A stretch of 64,000 nt of DNA from Psychrobacter sp. UBA3962 (GCF_002385225.1 NZ_DGDC01000010.1:124001-188000), one strand, 5' to 3'; counted from the stretch's first letter, positions 25,318 through 34,489 are shown. Notes: generated by a model not told the origin, from the letters alone. Program-made: numbers and translations.

Positions 25318-26574
25318 TTAAGCTTGTTTGGCTTGTTGCATCATCTCTGCAAATTTATCAAATAAGGCCGATGATTCATTAGGACCAGGGCTGGCTTCTG
25401 GGTGGCCTTGGAAGCTAAATACTGGCTTATTGGTTAGCTCAATACCTTGGTTGGTACCGTCAAATAAAGAGCGGTGCGTTGATTTGATGTGGGCAGGCAA
25501 GCTGTCTTCATCTAAAGCGAAACCGTGGTTTTGACTGGTAATCATCACCACTTTTGTCTCTAGGTCTTGCACCGGGTGGTTGGCACCATGATGGCCTGTT
25601 TTCATTTTCATGGTTTTAGCACCGCTGGCTAGTCCAATGATTTGGTGACCTAGGCAGATACCGAAAGTTGGGATATCCGTTTCTTCAATAAGATGACGCA
25701 CGTTTTCGATGGCGTAGTCACAGGCTGCAGGATCGCCAGGGCCATTCGATAAGAAAATACCATCTGGATTCATAGCCAGCACGTCAGCAATAGGAGTTTG
25801 GGCGGGAACCACAGTGACTTTACAGCCTCTATCGACCAACATACGTAAGATGTTGGTTTTTGCTCCAAAGTCATAAGCCACCACGTCAAACTTAGGCTCG
25901 ATATGCTCACCTAGTTTTTTGAAATAGCCACCGGTTTCACTTTCAGTGACGCCATGTACGCCGCGGTCTGCAAGCTCCCAAGTCCCTTCAGTCCAGACAA
26001 AGCCTTCTTTGCTTGAGCATTCTTTGGCCAAATCTAAGCCTTCAAGGCCGGAGAATTCATTAGCAAGCTTAATGGCTTGCTCAATGTCAGCGTCGGTAAT
26101 GGTTTCACCATTTGAGGCAGTGAAGATACAGCCATTTTGTGACCCTTTTTCACGAAGAATACGGGTTAATTTACGAGTATCAATCTCAGCAATGGCAACT
26201 GTCTCATGACGCTTAAGATAATCTACTAAGCTTTCAGAACTGCGGAAGTTTGAAGTGGTCATAGTGATGTCACGGATAATTAAGCCTTCAGCCCAAACTT
26301 GATGTTTGCGATTGATATCACCAGACTCGCCATCCTCAGTGTTGGTTCCTGTATTACCAATATGAGGGTAGGTTAGGGTAACGATCTGTTTGGCATAGCT
26401 GGGATCAGTTAGGACTTCTTGATATCCTGTCATTGATGTATTAAACACCACTTCACCGACGCGACTCCCTGCTGCACCTATTGAGATGCCACGGAAGATG
26501 CTGCCATCAGCTAAAGCTAAAATAGCTTCGACTTCATTTACGCTATTATCTATTGTGTCTTGGTGTATACCCAT
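25318..26574 (-). CDS. carA: Carbamoyl-phosphate synthase small chain CarA
   Basis: Glutaminase subunit that supplies ammonia to CarB. The N-terminal CPSase domain (VFNTSMTGYQEVLTDPSYAKQ) is followed by a class I glutamine amidotransferase with the nucleophile Cys307 in GICLGHQ and the His/Glu pair in QGHPEASPGP. I start at ATG 26574, which has TAGGA upstream; ATG 26604 has AGG too close to be useful. 418 residues, against 382 in E. coli, the difference lying in the N-terminus and a mid-protein insertion. A leader with a candidate attenuator precedes it. Confidence 0.97.
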   Translation of the reverse strand: MGIHQDTIDNSVNEVEAILALADGSIFRGISIGAAGSRVGEVVFNTSMTGYQEVLTDPSYAKQIVTLTYPHIGNTGTNTEDGESGDINRKHQVWAEGLIIRDITMTTSNFRSSESLVDYLKRHETVAIAEIDTRKLTRILREKGSQNGCIFTASNGETITDADIEQAIKLANEFSGLEGLDLAKECSSKEGFVWTEGTWELADRGVHGVTESETGGYFKKLGEHIEPKFDVVAYDFGAKTNILRMLVDRGCKVTVVPAQTPIADVLAMNPDGIFLSNGPGDPAACDYAIENVRHLIEETDIPTFGICLGHQIIGLASGAKTMKMKTGHHGANHPVQDLETKVVMITSQNHGFALDEDSLPAHIKSTHRSLFDGTNQGIELTNKPVFSFQGHPEASPGPNESSALFDKFAEMMQQAKQA

Positions 26575-26659
26575 ATTCCTACCCTTTAAATTCGTGTTTA
26601 TCATGACCTGACATTGGTTAAAGTTGCGACCGATTGAGTGCTATAAAAAATGAGTGTTG

Positions 26660-26755
26660 TCAAATTTTAGCCACAAAAAAGCGAGTAAGACAATAACAGA
26701 AAACAACAATATCACTAAAGTAATGGTCATTAGTGAGTGTTGCTAACTGGGTCAT
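26660..26755 (-). CDS. Candidate carA leader peptide (31 codons)
   Basis: Minus-strand ORF of 31 codons, ATG at 26755 and TGA at 26662-26660, beginning MTQLATLTN and ending RFFVAKI. An AAGCGAG sequence lies just upstream as a possible ribosome site. The frame runs through the 3' arm of the terminator hairpin and its T-run (which encodes Phe-Phe), as the E. coli pyrBI leader peptide does. The peptide itself has no recognisable domain; its role, if any, would be translation for attenuation. Existence as a translated ORF is inferred. Confidence 0.5.
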   Translation of the reverse strand: MTQLATLTNDHYFSDIVVFCYCLTRFFVAKI

Positions 26756-26765
26756 GTCTACTCGC
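26675..26765 (-). terminator. Candidate attenuator in the carAB leader
   Basis: Minus strand: GCGAGTAGACA (26765-26755) pairs with TGTCTTACTCGC (26692-26681) with one bulged T, enclosing an inner 7-bp hairpin (26736-26730 with 26718-26712), and is followed directly by six T residues (26680-26675). It lies about 100 nt before the carA ATG. The 5' arm includes the leader-peptide start region, so ribosome binding would compete with the stem. Confidence 0.6.
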
Positions 26766-26784
26766 TTAGGTACAGATTTTGCGT

Positions 26785-26790
26785 ATTATA
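26785..26790 (-). promoter_or_regulatory. carA: carAB promoter -10 box
   Basis: Perfect TATAAT on the minus strand, placing the transcript start near 26778, 13 nt before the attenuator's 5' arm. No good -35 box at 16-18 bp was found, which could mean an activator or an imperfect promoter. Confidence 0.5.
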
Positions 26791-26919
26791 CAAAACCTTA
26801 CTCTAAATGGCTAGGCAATACTAAAAATAATAAATAAATATCTTGTTTGACTTCTCTAAAATTAATATTGCCTAATCTAAAGCTGATATTTTCTATCCTA
26901 AAAACTGATACTGTCAGCC

Positions 26920-27471
26920 CTAAAATCTATAGTGCATCGCTACTTGATAGGATTCAGGAGCTAAGTTGGCACTGATGATTAAATCATCGTTATGATAACT
27001 CTTTGTCAAAAACATACTGCTGGCCACGCCTAGTGCAGCCCCTGCCAAGACATCTGTGGTGTCATGTTTATCAGCATCAATACGACTATAGCCCACGAAC
27101 GTTGCCCCGACATAGGCAGGGATACTATATTCTAAGCCGTAGCGTTTATGGATAAAGCTGGCTCCCTGAAAAGCCACTGAAGTGTGTCCTGAGGGAAAAG
27201 AATCATTATCACTGTGATCAGGGCGCTCTTTATCAATCGCTTTTTTTAAACCATAGGTTGCCACCGCATTGGTTGCAAAAGAAGTATAAAACTGCTGACG
27301 GCCTTCAGGGTCATCCATATAAAAGGTAGAACCGTAGGCAATCGCAGGAATGGTTACCGCAATAATATCGCCTGCAGTTTCTATATCTGATTTGGCATAA
27401 GCGGGGGTAATTGCCAATGCCGAACCGGATAATAATAAAGCAGTGATAACAGAGTTTTGCTTATTTAGCAT
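26920..27471 (-). CDS. PAP2-family acid phosphatase, exported
   Basis: 183-residue protein with an N-terminal signal peptide (ALLLSGSALAITPAYA) and the three PAP2 motifs in order: KKAIDKERPD (KxxxxxxRP), PSGHTS and SRIDADKHDTTD (SRxxxxxHxxxD). Related proteins dephosphorylate lipid phosphates such as phosphatidylglycerophosphate, undecaprenyl pyrophosphate or lipid A. The hydrophobic segments are short and few, so it may be periplasmic rather than a six-helix membrane enzyme. Substrate not predictable. AGGAAG upstream of the ATG. It lies upstream of carA on the same strand but with a promoter of carAB between. Confidence 0.85.
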   Translation of the reverse strand: MLNKQNSVITALLLSGSALAITPAYAKSDIETAGDIIAVTIPAIAYGSTFYMDDPEGRQQFYTSFATNAVATYGLKKAIDKERPDHSDNDSFPSGHTSVAFQGASFIHKRYGLEYSIPAYVGATFVGYSRIDADKHDTTDVLAGAALGVASSMFLTKSYHNDDLIISANLAPESYQVAMHYRF

Positions 27472-27528
27472 CTATCAGCTTCCTAATTAGGGCTAGGTTG
27501 TGGGGTTTTAAGTGTAAATAAAAGTTTC

Positions 27529-28614
27529 TTATTGGGTATTTTCTTGACGTTTTCTATATTGGATAGAGTTATATAAAGACAATCCAATAAAGGCTACACC
27601 GATTAGACCAGTGACTAATTCAGGCACATGGAATTTCATAGACAACAGCATAATAATCGCCAACGCGCCAATGGCATAGTGCGCGCCATGCTCAAGATAA
27701 ACAAACTCACTCAAAGTGCCTTTGTCCACTAGGTAAATGGTCATTGAACGCACAAACATAGCACCGATGGCCAGACCTAACATGATGATAATCACGTCAT
27801 TAGTAATGGCAAAAGCACCGATTACGCCGTCAAAACTGAATGAGGCATCTAAGACTTCTAGATAGATGAAGCCGGCGATACCCCCTTTTAAGATAGTAGA
27901 AGAAACACCAGCGGTATTGGTAATGACATTGCCCTTTGCATCGGTAATCACTTCATCTTCATCAGAATCCGTGCCACCTTCAAGTAGGCTAGATAGTACG
28001 TTGACCCCAAGGTAAACTAAGATACCCCAAATACCTGCAATTAAGATGGCAGGCTCTTTGGCTTCTTCTACCCAGCTTAATGAAATCATGAGTACCACTA
28101 TGGCCACAAAAGTGCTCATGGCATCGACTTTACTAAAGCGAGTTAGCTTACGCTCAAACCAATCAAACCAATGCACCTCTTTATCACCAAAGATAAAGGT
28201 TAGGAATACCAATAATAAGAACATACCCCCAAAAGCTGAGATTTCAGCATGGTGAGCATTCAGATGGGCCGCATATTGTGCAGGCTCATTGATGGCCAAT
28301 TGAATCACTTCCATAAACCCTAACTTGGCTGTAACTGCCACAATAACGATTGGGAATATCAAGCGCATGCCAAATACTGCGACTAGAATACCCACAGTTA
28401 AGAATATTTTTTTCCAGAAGTCATTCCATCCTTTAAGGATAGAGGCGTTAACCACTGCGTTATCGAAGGACAAGGAAATTTCCATGATGGCTAAGATAGC
28501 GGTAACCGCAAGTGCCGTCATTAAACCACTGACACCCCCGTGCGAGAATCCCCACCAAGCAGCAACGACTAAACAGACAATGGTAAATATAAAATCGAAT
28601 AAGAAGTGACGCAT
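27529..28614 (-). CDS. TerC-superfamily (DUF475) integral membrane protein
   Basis: 361 residues with about eight or nine membrane helices. The motif ISLSFDNAVVNA near residue 48 and a second SFSFDGVIGAFAIT near 257 are the acidic membrane motifs of the TerC/DUF475 superfamily, now linked to metal-ion (manganese) efflux in some members and historically to tellurite resistance. A cytoplasmic acidic loop (GGTDSDEDEV) lies in the middle. No ter genes are nearby, so transport of Mn or another cation is only a family-based guess. Confidence 0.8.
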   Translation of the reverse strand: MRHFLFDFIFTIVCLVVAAWWGFSHGGVSGLMTALAVTAILAIMEISLSFDNAVVNASILKGWNDFWKKIFLTVGILVAVFGMRLIFPIVIVAVTAKLGFMEVIQLAINEPAQYAAHLNAHHAEISAFGGMFLLLVFLTFIFGDKEVHWFDWFERKLTRFSKVDAMSTFVAIVVLMISLSWVEEAKEPAILIAGIWGILVYLGVNVLSSLLEGGTDSDEDEVITDAKGNVITNTAGVSSTILKGGIAGFIYLEVLDASFSFDGVIGAFAITNDVIIIMLGLAIGAMFVRSMTIYLVDKGTLSEFVYLEHGAHYAIGALAIIMLLSMKFHVPELVTGLIGVAFIGLSLYNSIQYRKRQENTQ

Positions 28615-29074
28615 AGATTATCCAGTAAAAGGGTTATTTGTTGAGGTTGATAGTAACCTATTAGTTATTTGGCTCGTTAATAGGTCAGATGCTAATAAAA
28701 CAACAAATAAGTGAGTTATTACTAAACTAGTAATAGATAAATACAATTTTAAGATGTGATAATAACATGGTAAAAAAATACAATAAATTGACTTATGCGT
28801 AAATGCTTAGATAATGGCTCTTTGTCAGAACAAAAACCAGCCAACAGCGTAGGATACAGTCATTTTATTAAATTTTAAGTAAATTAATGCTAACCTAATG
28901 ACTTTTAATACTATTAATTTCTAATACTGTTAATTTTTAATGCTAGTGATTTATAGTGCTCATGACTGTCATCAAAAGTTATTAATAATATAAAGATAGT
29001 ATTACTTAGTTATGACTTAAGCTGTGATTTAGTGATCATATAAGAGACAATTATTTTATAAAAGGATGTTCCCC
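28615..29074 (+). other. AT-rich intergenic region with short repeats
   Basis: About 460 bases between divergent genes. It contains a perfect 8-bp inverted repeat (28717-28724 with 28728-28735, spacer AAC) and a three-unit tandem repeat (28906-28953). No gene with a ribosome site was seen. Confidence 0.5.
28906..28953. repeat. 16-bp tandem repeat, three units
   Basis: Units at 28906-28921, 28922-28937 and 28938-28953; the first two differ at two positions (TAATACTATTAATTTC and TAATACTGTTAATTTT), the third is more diverged. Confidence 0.6.
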
Positions 29075-29611
29075 ATGATTTTTAAATACTTAGAAAAAAC
29101 CCCACAATTTGCCACTCCTTTTCAAGGGTGGGTGGCAGACAGTGCTCAGGTTATTGGTGATGTTTATTTAGGTCATCAGGCCAATGTTTGGTTTGGTGCC
29201 GTTATTCGCGGAGACAATGAGCGTATTAATATTGGTAACTATACCAATGTGCAAGAAAACGCGGTCATCCATACTGATGCAGGGATTGAGGTCAATATTG
29301 GTGATTATGTGACTATTGGCCATTTGGCGATGTTACATGGTTGTAGCATAGGTGAAAATAGCTTAATTGGCATTGGGGCAGTGGTTTTAAATAACGCTAA
29401 GATTGGCAAAAACTGTATTATTGGTGCCAAAGCCCTCGTCACTGAAGGCAAAGAGATTCCAGATAACTCATTGGTGATGGGTTCGCCAGCTAAAGTGGTG
29501 AAAACTTTGAACGATCAGCAGGTAGCTATGCTGAAGATGTCAGCATTACATTATACTCAGAAAGCTGAACAGTTTAAGACAGGCTTACAACAGATTGAGG
29601 CACCGGAATAG
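29075..29611 (+). CDS. Gamma-class carbonic anhydrase family protein (YrdA/PaaY-like)
   Basis: Left-handed beta-helix hexapeptide-repeat protein of 178 residues. Metal-ligand histidines appear in ENAVIHTDAG, TIGHLAMLHGC and the Arg/Asp-containing VIRGDNERINIG strand, as in gamma carbonic anhydrases and YrdA/PaaY. PaaY-type members have thioesterase activity, so CO2 hydration is not certain. I use ATG 29075, since AAAGGA is 8 nt upstream; the ATG at 29066 overlaps that ribosome site. Confidence 0.9.
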   Translation: MIFKYLEKTPQFATPFQGWVADSAQVIGDVYLGHQANVWFGAVIRGDNERINIGNYTNVQENAVIHTDAGIEVNIGDYVTIGHLAMLHGCSIGENSLIGIGAVVLNNAKIGKNCIIGAKALVTEGKEIPDNSLVMGSPAKVVKTLNDQQVAMLKMSALHYTQKAEQFKTGLQQIEAPE

Positions 29612-29710
29612 CCTTTAAAAACAGACTTTCAAAGAAAACAGATCTTTAAACAATGGGTTTTAGTTAACAAGTTCATATTAATATTTTGGGTAAAGAGGGT
29701 GAGGGGCTAG

Positions 29711-30442
29711 ATGCAGAATCAAGCAGCGAACAGTTCGCTAAATAATCAAACAGAGGCTTTAAATAACAGTAAAGAATTGGCTTTATTTGACTTGGATCAC
29801 ACCTTGCTAGATGTGGACAGTGATTACCTATGGGGTGAGTACATTGTCAAAAAAGGCCTGGTTGATGAGGCGCAATATAGAACGGCCAATCAAAGATTTT
29901 ATGAAGAGTATATAGCGGGTACTTTAGATGCCACTGAGTACAATGAGTTTGTGGCAGACTTCTTAACCACCCTACCGTTATCACGACTGTTTGAAATTCG
30001 TGAGGATTACATCAAGACTGAAATTGAGCCTCACATTCGCCCCAAAGCCATCAGCGCCATTCAGCATCATATTGAAGCGGGGCATGATGTGGTCATTATC
30101 TCGGCTACCAATGATTTTGTGGTGTCAGCTATTGCTGAGCGTTTTGGTATTGAAGCGGCGAATGTGTTGGCCACCCCGCTTGAAGTCAAAGACGATCGCT
30201 ATACTGGGAAATTAACCGACAAACCCAACTTCAAAGAAGGTAAAATATACCACCTTAATAAATGGTTAGAGGCCAAAAAAGAGCAGGGCGTAACTTATAG
30301 TAAAACCTATGGTTACTCTGATTCAAAAAATGATCTTCCCTTACTAGAGTGGGCCGACATGCCGGTGGCAGTGACCCCAGATGAAGTATTGCATGCCCAT
30401 GCTTTAGCCCACAACTGGGCGGTTGAGGATTGGTCTATTTAG
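29711..30442 (+). CDS. HAD-IB family hydrolase (SerB-like)
   Basis: 243-residue phosphatase with HAD motifs FDLDHTLLDVDSD (nucleophile Asp27, acid Asp29), VIISATNDFV and GYSDSKNDLPLLEW. The cap and the DSDYLWGEY segment match HAD-IB hydrolases related to phosphoserine phosphatase and CicA. The physiological substrate is unknown; the true serB usually has ACT domains, absent here. GAGGGG precedes the ATG. It lies 50 bp upstream of prfB in the same direction. Confidence 0.85.
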   Translation: MQNQAANSSLNNQTEALNNSKELALFDLDHTLLDVDSDYLWGEYIVKKGLVDEAQYRTANQRFYEEYIAGTLDATEYNEFVADFLTTLPLSRLFEIREDYIKTEIEPHIRPKAISAIQHHIEAGHDVVIISATNDFVVSAIAERFGIEAANVLATPLEVKDDRYTGKLTDKPNFKEGKIYHLNKWLEAKKEQGVTYSKTYGYSDSKNDLPLLEWADMPVAVTPDEVLHAHALAHNWAVEDWSI

Positions 30443-30492
30443 GCTGCTTTTGCCTCACTCAGACACTATAGTTTTAAATTTTTGGAATATTT

Positions 30493-31588
30493 ATGGAAAT
30501 TAACCAGTATCAAGAGCAAATTAAAGATTTAAGCGAGCGTTCAAAGGACTTACGGAGGTATCTTTGACTTTGATGGTAAGTCAGAGCGCCTAGAAGAGGT
30601 CAATCTTGAGATGGAGAGTCCAGAGCTTTGGAACGACCCAGAGCGTGCGACCCGAATTAGCAAAGAAAAAAGCCAGCTTGATGGTATTATCAATACTATC
30701 ACTGGTCTTGAGACTACCCTTGAGGACGCAGCGGCTATGCTTGAGTTGGCAGTAGAAGCCGATGACGAAAGCCTACTGGCTGATGTACAAACTGAGCTCA
30801 ATACGGCACAAGCCAAAGTCGAAGATTTAGAGTTTAAGCGTATGTTCGACGGTGAAATGGATGCCAATAACTGTTTCGTAGATATTCAATCCGGAAGTGG
30901 CGGTACTGAAGCTCAGGACTGGGCAGAGATGCTACTGCGCATGTACACGCGTTGGTGTGAATCGCACGGGTTCAAAGTTGAGATTATCGAGGTATCAGCA
31001 GGTAGTGTGGCCGGAGTTAAGTCCGCTTCGTTCAAGGTAAGTGGGGACTATGCCTTTGGCTGGCTACGTACCGAAACTGGTGTTCACCGTTTAGTACGCA
31101 AGTCTCCATTTGATAGCAATAATGGACGTCATACTTCATTTGCTGCGGTATTCGTATCCCCTGAGATTGACGATGATTTTGAAATCGATATTAATCCTGC
31201 GGACTTACGTATCGATACCTACCGCTCAAGTGGCGCTGGTGGTCAGCACGTAAACACCACCGACTCAGCGGTACGTATTACCCACGAGCCAACGGGTACC
31301 GTGGTGCAGTGTCAAAATGAGCGCAGTCAACACGGCAACAAAGCGACAGCGATGAAAATGCTACGCGCTAAGTTGTATGAGCTGGAAATGCAAAAACGGA
31401 TGGAGAAACAGCAAGCCGTTGAAGACAATAAGTCTGATGTGGGCTGGGGCAGTCAGATTCGCTCTTATGTGTTGGATGACTCGCGCATCAAGGACTTGCG
31501 TACCGGCGTTGAGACCTTTAATACCGGTGCTGTACTTGATGGCGATTTGGATCAATTTATTGAGGCTAGTTTGAAGGCAGGGTTGTAG
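30493..31588 (+). CDS. prfB: Peptide chain release factor 2, programmed +1 frameshift
   Basis: RF2 releases proteins at UGA and UAA. The gene starts at ATG 30493 and reaches an in-frame TGA at 30565-30567 after 24 codons; a +1 shift at CTT-TGA-C (join 30493-30564 and 30566-31588) yields a 364-residue protein. The GGQ motif in SGAGGQHVNTTDSAV and the expected codon-recognition domain follow. A frame-only view would miss the first 39 residues. RF2 thereby regulates itself, since low RF2 lets the shift win. A convergent Cof-type gene follows after a long inverted repeat. Confidence 0.98.
30553..30568 (+). promoter_or_regulatory. prfB: prfB +1 frameshift site
   Basis: CGGAGGTATCTTTGAC: an internal Shine-Dalgarno-like GGAGG, the slippery CTT and the UGA stop followed by C, spaced as in the classical E. 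coli prfB site (AGGGGGTATCTTTGAC). Here GGAGG replaces GGGGG. Confidence 0.97.
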
Positions 31589-31670
31589 TAGTCTGCTTAA
31601 TATATTAATTTGTTATTCATTAACTACTAAGTGTAAATTACGCAAAATTAAGGTGATATACCTATTCAAG

Positions 31671-31737
31671 CGACGGGTAATTATTGTTAAATGGTCTGAA
31701 GGTGGATCGAAGCCCATTCAACAATAATTACCCATCG
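31671..31737. repeat. Long inverted repeat between convergent genes
   Basis: Arms 31671-31694 and 31714-31737 match in 22 of 24 positions, and both mismatches become G-U pairs in RNA; the spacer is 19 nt. There is no T-run on the plus strand beyond it. It may act as a bidirectional transcription stop for prfB and the Cof-type gene, or be a small repeat family member. Confidence 0.65.
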
Positions 31738-31789
31738 TATCAAAAATTTTCTATGCGTAAGTTCAGTTATTTTCTATTTTAATGCAAAT

Positions 31790-32623
31790 TTAGCTGTTTT
31801 CAATCTCAAGCAAAGGATGTAATACCTGTTGTAGTCCATATTCTTCAATGCTACCAGTAATAAAGTCAGCACGCTGTTGTAGGGCTGGCTGGCCATCTCC
31901 CATAGCAATGGCATAACCTACCGCATCAAACATCTCTAAATCATTAAATCCATCGCCAATGGCCATGGCCTCACTAATGTCTATATCAAAGTGTTGGCAG
32001 ACATCACGCACCCCTCGCTCTTTGGAGGCATCGATGGGTAAAATATCGCCGCCAATTTGATGCCAATGAACCAGCTTTAACCCAAACTTTGCAAAATCAA
32101 CTTCCTGCATTCTTTTTTCATCATCTTTAAAGAATACCGAACACTGATATACCGGATTGCTCTTGTAGTAATTGGGGTCGATGATGGAGCTGGGGTTGCT
32201 AGCAATAAAAGCTCGTATTTGCTCATTGTCATTGGCCCAAGCCAAATGAGTGTCTGAGTCAAACTTATGAATCAGGTGATCTTGACGACACAGCTCATCG
32301 ATTTTAGCGGCCTGTTGCAGTGTTAACGGGTAATGACTGATAATACCTTTTTTATCAAAACTGTACTGACCATTGGTACAGACAATCGCATCAAAAACAC
32401 CGGCCTCAAATAACCCTAAAATATCTTCAGGAATGATTGATTTCGAACGACCAGTGGCAATCACCAGTTTGATATCAGTATTTGATAACCGCTTTAAGGT
32501 GGTTTTATTATGCGGTGCAATGACTCCGCCACGGCTTAAAGTGTCATCAATATCAAAGAAGATAATTTTGGGGGTAAATGGAACCGGAGAAAGATTTACG
32601 GCAGTTGCCAAAGTCTGAGTCAT
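31790..32623 (-). CDS. Cof-type HAD-IIB family phosphatase
   Basis: 277-residue sugar-phosphatase-like protein. Motif I is FFDIDDTLSRGG, motif II VIATGRSKS, and motif IV AIGDGFNDLEMFDAVGYAIAMGDG, the classic Cof/HAD-IIB pattern with a C2 cap. Such enzymes hydrolyse sugar phosphates, FMN or pyrimidine cofactors; the substrate here is unknown. The start at ATG 32623 has AGGA 6 nt upstream; an open frame extends eight codons further without one. Confidence 0.9.
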   Translation of the reverse strand: MTQTLATAVNLSPVPFTPKIIFFDIDDTLSRGGVIAPHNKTTLKRLSNTDIKLVIATGRSKSIIPEDILGLFEAGVFDAIVCTNGQYSFDKKGIISHYPLTLQQAAKIDELCRQDHLIHKFDSDTHLAWANDNEQIRAFIASNPSSIIDPNYYKSNPVYQCSVFFKDDEKRMQEVDFAKFGLKLVHWHQIGGDILPIDASKERGVRDVCQHFDIDISEAMAIGDGFNDLEMFDAVGYAIAMGDGQPALQQRADFITGSIEEYGLQQVLHPLLEIENS

Positions 32624-32685
32624 GGTTATCCTATTGAAAGTGTACAAAAGTTTATCTAAAAGCTTAGAGTAGTAGGCGGTATTAG

Positions 32686-33894
32686 CTAGGCTACTGAATC
32701 ATCAGAAAGTAGCTGGTGTAATAAATCAATTTGGTTGAGTCGATTCAAGTTTAATGAAAGCGTGCTTACCTCAGCGAAGCTGTCTTGTAATAATAGGGAT
32801 TTGTAGCTCGGCATCTGGTGTGCCACTCTGTTCAATAAATCTTGCGGGCAATGAGTGATTAGCTGCTTGAAGGCTTGATAAGACTCTTCATAACAACCAA
32901 GTTTATAAGCATTAATACACCACTCATAAGCGGACCAATATTGATAAATATTTTTGGATAAAAATAAGCGATTACCTGTGGGCATAGGTAGCTGTGCCGC
33001 TTGGCGGCCAAAAACATACGCCAAATCGCTATGCTTATTCCAGCTGTGTCTTCGTGCTATGTGATACCAACACTCGGCACGTTTGGAGTCGTGAATGATG
33101 CCTTGCTGCCAACAATAGAGGGCTTGATCGAAGTCCTGCTTCTTTTCATACAGCAGGCCCAATTCGATGTAGCTGCAATATCTTTCATCGGCCCAGCCCG
33201 CTTCGATTTCTATTCGTTTTTTATACCAGTCAATTGCCTCATCTATCATAGCGGCATCCCTATAGGACTGTGCACAATAGAAAGCATAACGGGGCAGTAG
33301 GTCAGCGTCTTCAGCGGCTATAAAAGCGTTTTTTAATAACTGAGCATCTTTTTGATATTTGTTTTCATCTAGGCTACGGTTGCCTTTTCTACCAGAGATA
33401 ATGGCATAGTCGCCTTGAAGCTCAGCCACGGTTTCAGTGCGATTGCATTGAAGAAACTCGTGTAATACCCCTCGCCAGCTATAGCTACCATCATTTTTTA
33501 TAATGAGTTTACGTAAGTATTTTATGGCACCAGATTCACTGGTGAACTGTAGCATATAACTATCGGGCCCACTTTTTGGATCAAGATTAGGTAAGGTTAT
33601 CTCACCAGTTACCTGATCATCAGCGTCAAATATCAATATATAGTCACTTTTACCTAAGCATTGCTTTAAAGCCACATTTCTATTGTGACTAAAGTTCTGC
33701 CAAGGTTCTTGATAAATATGTCCATCGATGCCTTGTTTCTCAAAAAACTGCTCAATTAATTCAATAGTATTGTCACTTGAGCCAGTATCACAGATGGCCC
33801 AATAAGTAATGGGAAAGTGTTGGCAGATATTTTGTAAAGTGGTTTCTATGATGTGGCTTTCGTCTTTCACAATCATATTTAAACAAAGTGACAT
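32686..33894 (-). CDS. Glycosyltransferase family 2-like protein with TPR region
   Basis: 402 residues. The N-terminal third is a GT-A fold (LNMIVKDESHIIETTL, DTGSSDNTIELI, IFDADDQ with the DxD-like motif at 90-92). From about residue 195 to 360 there are TPR-like helical repeats (YAFYCAQSYRDAAMIDEAIDWY, YIELGLLYEKKQDFDQALYCW). This pairing is found in enzymes that glycosylate surface or cytosolic substrates while the TPRs bind a protein partner. The acceptor is unknown and there are no other glycan genes next to it. AAGG lies upstream of the ATG. Confidence 0.8.
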   Translation of the reverse strand: MSLCLNMIVKDESHIIETTLQNICQHFPITYWAICDTGSSDNTIELIEQFFEKQGIDGHIYQEPWQNFSHNRNVALKQCLGKSDYILIFDADDQVTGEITLPNLDPKSGPDSYMLQFTSESGAIKYLRKLIIKNDGSYSWRGVLHEFLQCNRTETVAELQGDYAIISGRKGNRSLDENKYQKDAQLLKNAFIAAEDADLLPRYAFYCAQSYRDAAMIDEAIDWYKKRIEIEAGWADERYCSYIELGLLYEKKQDFDQALYCWQQGIIHDSKRAECWYHIARRHSWNKHSDLAYVFGRQAAQLPMPTGNRLFLSKNIYQYWSAYEWCINAYKLGCYEESYQAFKQLITHCPQDLLNRVAHQMPSYKSLLLQDSFAEVSTLSLNLNRLNQIDLLHQLLSDDSVA

Positions 33895-34207
33895 TGAATT
33901 ACCTTAAAATTATTATAAATACATTCCATTGCTTGTCGTTTGAGCCAGATAAATCTTAAAAAACTTGTTAATTAAGTCAGCCGCCACTTATAGACGTTAC
34001 TTCTAAGTATAGACACAGTTATTTTGTATGGCAACAATAGCAGCTTTATAGCCACGGATAACATAAAATCTGTGCAATAATGCCAATCGACTTATTGTGT
34101 TTCATATAATGTGATAGACAAAGCTTAAGGTGGCTCTTAAACTTCTTTTTGTTGAATCGAAGATAAGAAAGAAAAATAACTTATTTGGAATTTATTTGGA
34201 GAAATAA
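33895..34207. other. Divergent intergenic region
   Basis: 313 bases between the glycosyltransferase (minus) and a small membrane protein (plus). A TATAAT occurs at 34105-34110 on the plus strand, about 100 bp before the GTG start, but without a good -35 box. Nothing else recognised. Confidence 0.5.
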
Positions 34208-34489
34208 GTGGAAACTATAGCTTTGGTCTGTTTTGTCATAGGTTTTATTATTCTAGTCTTTTATGGCATTCAGCTTATCATTATTGCGTTTAGAGAGTCG
34301 ACAGCTTGGGGGCTTATATATTTATTTGTGCCTTTTGGTAGTCTTTATTATGTGGTAACGCGCTGGCAGAAATGCAAATCTCCTTTTCTAAAGTCGCTGC
34401 TGGCTTTGCCGTTCATCTTCTTTACCTTCTATGTAGTCAGCACTGGAGCAGGTGGCCCAGGCTATGAAATGATTGATACTTTACCTTAG
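34208..34489 (+). CDS. Small membrane protein, unknown
   Basis: 93 residues with three hydrophobic segments: about 3-26, 37-50 (LIYLFVPFGSLYYVV) and 63-80. It starts at GTG with GGAG 7 nt upstream, which supports translation. The glycine-poor helices and the short loop RWQKCKSP do not match a family I can name. It is alone, between a divergent glycosyltransferase and a helical protein gene. Confidence 0.65.
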   Translation: METIALVCFVIGFIILVFYGIQLIIIAFRESTAWGLIYLFVPFGSLYYVVTRWQKCKSPFLKSLLALPFIFFTFYVVSTGAGGPGYEMIDTLP

